From: Adhaeribacter swui
GTDB lineage: Bacteria > Bacteroidota > Bacteroidia > Cytophagales > Hymenobacteraceae
Reading direction: 5' to 3'
Length of the DNA stretch: 64,000 nt
Assembly (NCBI RefSeq): GCF_014217805.1
Contig: NZ_CP055156.1
Coordinates: forward strand, 1,426,001 to 1,490,000
This document shows positions 61,191-64,000 of this stretch, piece after piece. Both the position numbers and the translations under genes were made by a program. The notes under the pieces were generated by a model that searched no databases, was not told the origin of the DNA, and was given only the letters and a program-made list of their open reading frames with translations. The stretch's first letter is position 1, and the number at the start of each line of letters is the position of its first letter.

Positions 61191-62315
61191 TTAAAAATCC
61201 TGGCGGGTGGGGGTAATTTCTTTTAAAATACGTTCTGCTACTATTTGCAACGACAACACGGTAAAGCATAAAGTTAACGTAGGAAAAACAACCAACCACC
61301 AGGCATCCGAATTCTGCAGTATGCCTTTAATTATTTTGCCCCAACTTGCTTCCTCAAGGGGTATCCCAATTCCTAAATAAGATAAAGTGGCTTCCAGGCT
61401 AATTAAACTGCCGAGCCCAAATGCCACTGCCACAATTACCGGCGGCAAGGCATTGGGCAAAGCCTGCTTTAAAAGTATACGTACATCAGACATACCCGCT
61501 ACCCGGGCCGCCTCGATGTAAGGCAACTCTTTTATTTGCAACAATTCTGCGCGCACTAAACGGGCAATACCGGTCCAGTAAGTAAAGGCTGCTAAAAATA
61601 TAACGTTAATTAAGGAAGGCTGCACAAAAGCTACCAGGCACATCACTAATAATAAACGAGGAATAGCCCCCACTACCTCAATTAGCCGGAGCACAACATG
61701 ATCTATGGGCAACGTTATTTGTTTCTTAAAACCGAAATTTTTAAAAAATTTAGCTAATAGCCAGCCCAAAACACCTAAACTAAACAGTGTAAGTAAAGCG
61801 ATGCCTGATTCAAGTAATACTTTAGAAGAACCAACCTTAAAAGCATTTAACCAATGTACCTGCCGGATATAGATAATATAATAAAGCCCAACAAGCAACA
61901 GAATTACGTTTATCACCAAATTAACTACCAGCACCCGCAAACCCGAATTGCCCCAAAAACCTGCTAAGCACCCCAGCCCTACCCCAATAATAGTAGCCAA
62001 TACCATTGCCGGCACACTCACGATTAAGGCTGTACGGGCGCCGTAAATTAAATTAGCCAACACATCTTGCCCTGTTCCATCGGTGCCCAGCCAATAAATA
62101 CTGGAGTTATTACTACCCAAACCAGACGAAAAAATAAATGGCGGTTGACTAATCGGGCCCGGGTTTAAGTTTTCGTAAGGGTGCTGCACCATACCGGTAA
62201 ATGGCAACATAAAAGCAACTATTAAAAATAACAGCAAATAACCGCCCGCCAGCCGCTCAGTCCACCGCCACTTGCCTGCTTTTTTTCGTCTGGAGTTATC
62301 TGCTATTACATTCAT
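61191..62315 (-). CDS. Oligopeptide-type ABC transporter permease (DppC/OppC-like)
   Basis: The 374-residue membrane protein has the OppC N-terminal half (LLFLIVAFMLPFTG, YWLGTDGTGQDVLANLIYGARTAL) and the permease signature EAARVAGMSDVRILLKQALPNALPPV that meets the ATPase. Usual OppC proteins are about 300 residues; here about 70 extra residues with two hydrophobic segments (VLVVNLVINVILLLVGLYYIIY and LLESGIALLTLFSLGVLGWLL) lie between the first part and the core. It overlaps the upstream permease by four bases (ATGA). Confidence 0.92.
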   Translation of the reverse strand: MNVIADNSRRKKAGKWRWTERLAGGYLLLFLIVAFMLPFTGMVQHPYENLNPGPISQPPFIFSSGLGSNNSSIYWLGTDGTGQDVLANLIYGARTALIVSVPAMVLATIIGVGLGCLAGFWGNSGLRVLVVNLVINVILLLVGLYYIIYIRQVHWLNAFKVGSSKVLLESGIALLTLFSLGVLGWLLAKFFKNFGFKKQITLPIDHVVLRLIEVVGAIPRLLLVMCLVAFVQPSLINVIFLAAFTYWTGIARLVRAELLQIKELPYIEAARVAGMSDVRILLKQALPNALPPVIVAVAFGLGSLISLEATLSYLGIGIPLEEASWGKIIKGILQNSDAWWLVVFPTLTLCFTVLSLQIVAERILKEITPTRQDF

Positions 62316-63703
62316 GCTGGTACTTTAATGCGCGGATCGGCCAGGTAATACAAAATATCGGCTAAAACATGCGCTAAAATTTTAATTAAGCCCAGATAAA
62401 GTACAATACCAATTAATACCGGAAAATCGCGCGCCAGAATGGTGTGGTACAATAACCTGCCCATACCCGGAATAGCAAAAATATTCTCGATAATTACCGC
62501 TCCGGTTATAATTACGGGTAAAAATCCGGTAAATAATGTAATAAGGGTTAGCAAGGCATTTCGCCACACGTGGCGTCGTAAAACCAGTTGCTCCGGTAGG
62601 CCTTTCGCTTTGGCCACCAATACAAACTCACGGGACAATAATTGCTGAATAGCCTGGTAAGTTTGGCCCGTAACGTAAGGTAAACCCGACAAGGTTAAAC
62701 TAATTACCGGCAAAGCCAGATAAGGCAATTGGTACACCCAGGTTAAATAAGCCGGCACGCCCGGTACAGAATCCGGAGCAGAACCAAAAGCCGGGAAAAT
62801 ATTGAAATAGCTGTTGCTGGCAAACAAAGTAATTAAGATTAAAGCCACAATAAACAACGGCACGCTATCGAGGGCATATAACAGACTAAGTATTGTTTGC
62901 TTCCATTTGGCGCGACGGGCATTACTTAACCAAATACTCAGCTCCGAAGCCAGAATAAAAATTAACCCTAAACTCAAAACAGTAATTACAAATGTATTCG
63001 CAAATGCCTCGGCAATTACCTCATTCACAGGATCTTGGTTAAGGCAGGAAGTTCCTAAATTACCCTGAATAAAGTTGGTAAACCAAATATGGTATTCATT
63101 TGTAAAACCATACCAGGTAACCGCCGGCATTAATACATTTAAAATTTGCTTTTTTTTAAAAATTGCCTGGCATTGCTGCTGTGCCAACGTTACTTTTTCA
63201 CGGTAACTTACTGGGTACGACCGCGTGCTTACCTGATTTTTAATCCGGAGCAGAGCTTGTTCCAACTGGGTTTTATCGGCTAACGCAAAAATTAATTCTA
63301 ATTGATAACGTAACTGTTGCTTTTCACTGAGAGTAAGATTGGGTAGCTGCGCTGCACTTTTCTGTAAGTTTATTATTGTTTGATAAAAAGCCTGCACTGC
63401 CGCTCTATTGCCCGAGAGCAATATTAAATTTTTAAAAAATTGCTGATGCTGTTCGGGTTGCATCCGGTACAACGTATCGGGCACGGCCCTGGAATGCACC
63501 GAAAAGTAAAAAAGGGGGATTACGGGTTTGTTGCCGGATTGGCCGGTGGTTATTTTAGTGCTGTTAATAGTCTGGCCAAATTCGCCGAGTTGCCAATCGA
63601 GGCAGGTACCCGGTACGGCTTTACTTAAGAAAAAAACAAGTGAGCAAATTAGCCAAAGGGTAAAAATTAGCCATACCAAACGTTTTAGTACGTACCGTAC
63701 CAT
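62312..63703 (-). CDS. Oligopeptide-type ABC transporter permease (DppB/OppB-like)
   Basis: The 463-residue protein starts with helix 1 (MVRYVLKRLVWLIFTLWLICSLVFFL) and ends with the OppB core (WRNALLTLITLFTGFLPVIITGAVIIENIFAIPGMGRLLYHTILARDFPVLIG). Normal OppB proteins have about 310-340 residues. The extra length is a soluble Gln-rich insert of roughly 150 residues (about 45-190) after helix 1, facing the periplasm. A downstream four-base overlap with dppC and a three-base gap to the upstream binding-protein gene show a tight operon. Confidence 0.92.
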   Translation of the reverse strand: MVRYVLKRLVWLIFTLWLICSLVFFLSKAVPGTCLDWQLGEFGQTINSTKITTGQSGNKPVIPLFYFSVHSRAVPDTLYRMQPEQHQQFFKNLILLSGNRAAVQAFYQTIINLQKSAAQLPNLTLSEKQQLRYQLELIFALADKTQLEQALLRIKNQVSTRSYPVSYREKVTLAQQQCQAIFKKKQILNVLMPAVTWYGFTNEYHIWFTNFIQGNLGTSCLNQDPVNEVIAEAFANTFVITVLSLGLIFILASELSIWLSNARRAKWKQTILSLLYALDSVPLFIVALILITLFASNSYFNIFPAFGSAPDSVPGVPAYLTWVYQLPYLALPVISLTLSGLPYVTGQTYQAIQQLLSREFVLVAKAKGLPEQLVLRRHVWRNALLTLITLFTGFLPVIITGAVIIENIFAIPGMGRLLYHTILARDFPVLIGIVLYLGLIKILAHVLADILYYLADPRIKVPA

Positions 63704-63706
63704 AGG

Positions 63707-64000
63707 CTAATTACTTTTTAACTTAAAAGAACTTATATCGTAGCCGGGCTTGGCCGCCGAAATTTTAAGATTGGTAAACCGTTTATGAATAGCAATGCGT
63801 TCGGTGTTGAAGTACAAAAAAAGCATATTGCTTTCGTCGTACATTACTTTTTGGAATTTACGCAATAAAGCAATGCGGTGCTGCTGATTGGTTGTTTCGC
63901 TAATTTCTTCGATTAACCGATCGCTTTGGGCAGTACCAAAACCGGTAAAATTTCCTTCGTCTGGGTCAGCGTTCTCGGTGTGCAGAATGGGCCGAAAATT
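63707..64000 (-). CDS. ABC transporter substrate-binding protein, C-terminal 97 residues
   Basis: The open frame enters from the right edge and stops at 63707, three bases before the dppB-like start codon. The visible end (ILHTENADPDEGNFTGFG, RIALLRKFQKVMYDESNMLFLYFNTERIAI, KISAAKPGYDISSFKL) matches the C-terminus of family 5 (peptide/nickel) binding proteins. It would be the first known gene of the importer operon. The start and signal are beyond the window. Confidence 0.85.
   Translation of the reverse strand, partial: NFRPILHTENADPDEGNFTGFGTAQSDRLIEEISETTNQQHRIALLRKFQKVMYDESNMLFLYFNTERIAIHKRFTNLKISAAKPGYDISSFKLKSN

Overview
The window looks like a chromosomal segment of a Bacteroidota bacterium, most likely Cytophagales / Hymenobacteraceae (Adhaeribacter-like). 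The evidence is a SusC/SusD pair, many outer-membrane lipoproteins and beta-barrels, a dipeptidyl peptidase IV, an archaeal/eukaryotic-type prolyl-tRNA synthetase, Tat-exported sugar enzymes and AT-rich spacers full of TTTTTAAAAATTT-like words. The genus is an inference; there is no rRNA. I see no tRNA, CRISPR array, prophage or classical insertion sequence with a recognisable transposase.

Layout. 1-4.5 kb (minus strand): a tubulin/FtsZ-like protein, a small membrane protein, a vWA-like lipoprotein and a cut-off gene, with a DUF559 nuclease unit inserted among them. 5-7.9 kb (plus): lemA, two TPM-domain genes and a DUF4160/DUF2442 pair. 8-18 kb: a putative envelope protein, a disordered protein, a metallophosphatase fused to a beta-barrel, a small P-loop kinase and polA. 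18-29 kb: scattered metabolic genes (TIM-barrel isomerase, MFS transporter, methyltransferase, NfeD-FloA, serine hydrolase, OsmC, 3-hydroxyanthranilate dioxygenase, GyrI-like protein, atypical SDR) separated by dispersed repeats. 29-39 kb: DUF2079 membrane protein, DPP IV, lipoproteins, a FadL-type porin and proS. 39-45 kb: a dehydrogenase, the Leloir genes galM-galK-galT and a cytochrome c. 46-60 kb: a glycan-use locus with SusC, SusD, TIM-barrel isomerase, DUF1080, exported Gfo/Idh dehydrogenase, DUF6807 and two GH43 enzymes all on minus, plus a convergent GH88. 61-64 kb: an oligopeptide-type ABC importer (two permeases and a cut-off binding protein).

How the genes work together. In the glycan locus SusC/SusD would import an oligosaccharide that GH43 and GH88 enzymes trim. 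The exported dehydrogenase, TIM-barrel and DUF1080 proteins fit a 3-keto-glycoside route. LacI-type palindromes lie upstream of susC and upstream of the isomerase gene, suggesting shared control. galM, galK and galT convert galactose to glucose-1-phosphate.

The least ordinary signal is in the spacers. A compact unit (268-713) consists of little more than a DUF559 PD-(D/E)XK-type gene between two inverted palindromic ends. A decayed copy with the same left and right ends sits between galK and galT (41886-42215), and right ends occur alone elsewhere. A second unrelated family is a 711-bp element with about 179-bp nearly identical inverted arms and no gene (19197-19907), with solo relatives at about 24.3, 25.8 and 29.1 kb. 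Further families of paired hairpins and tracts of repeated short words fill other gaps.
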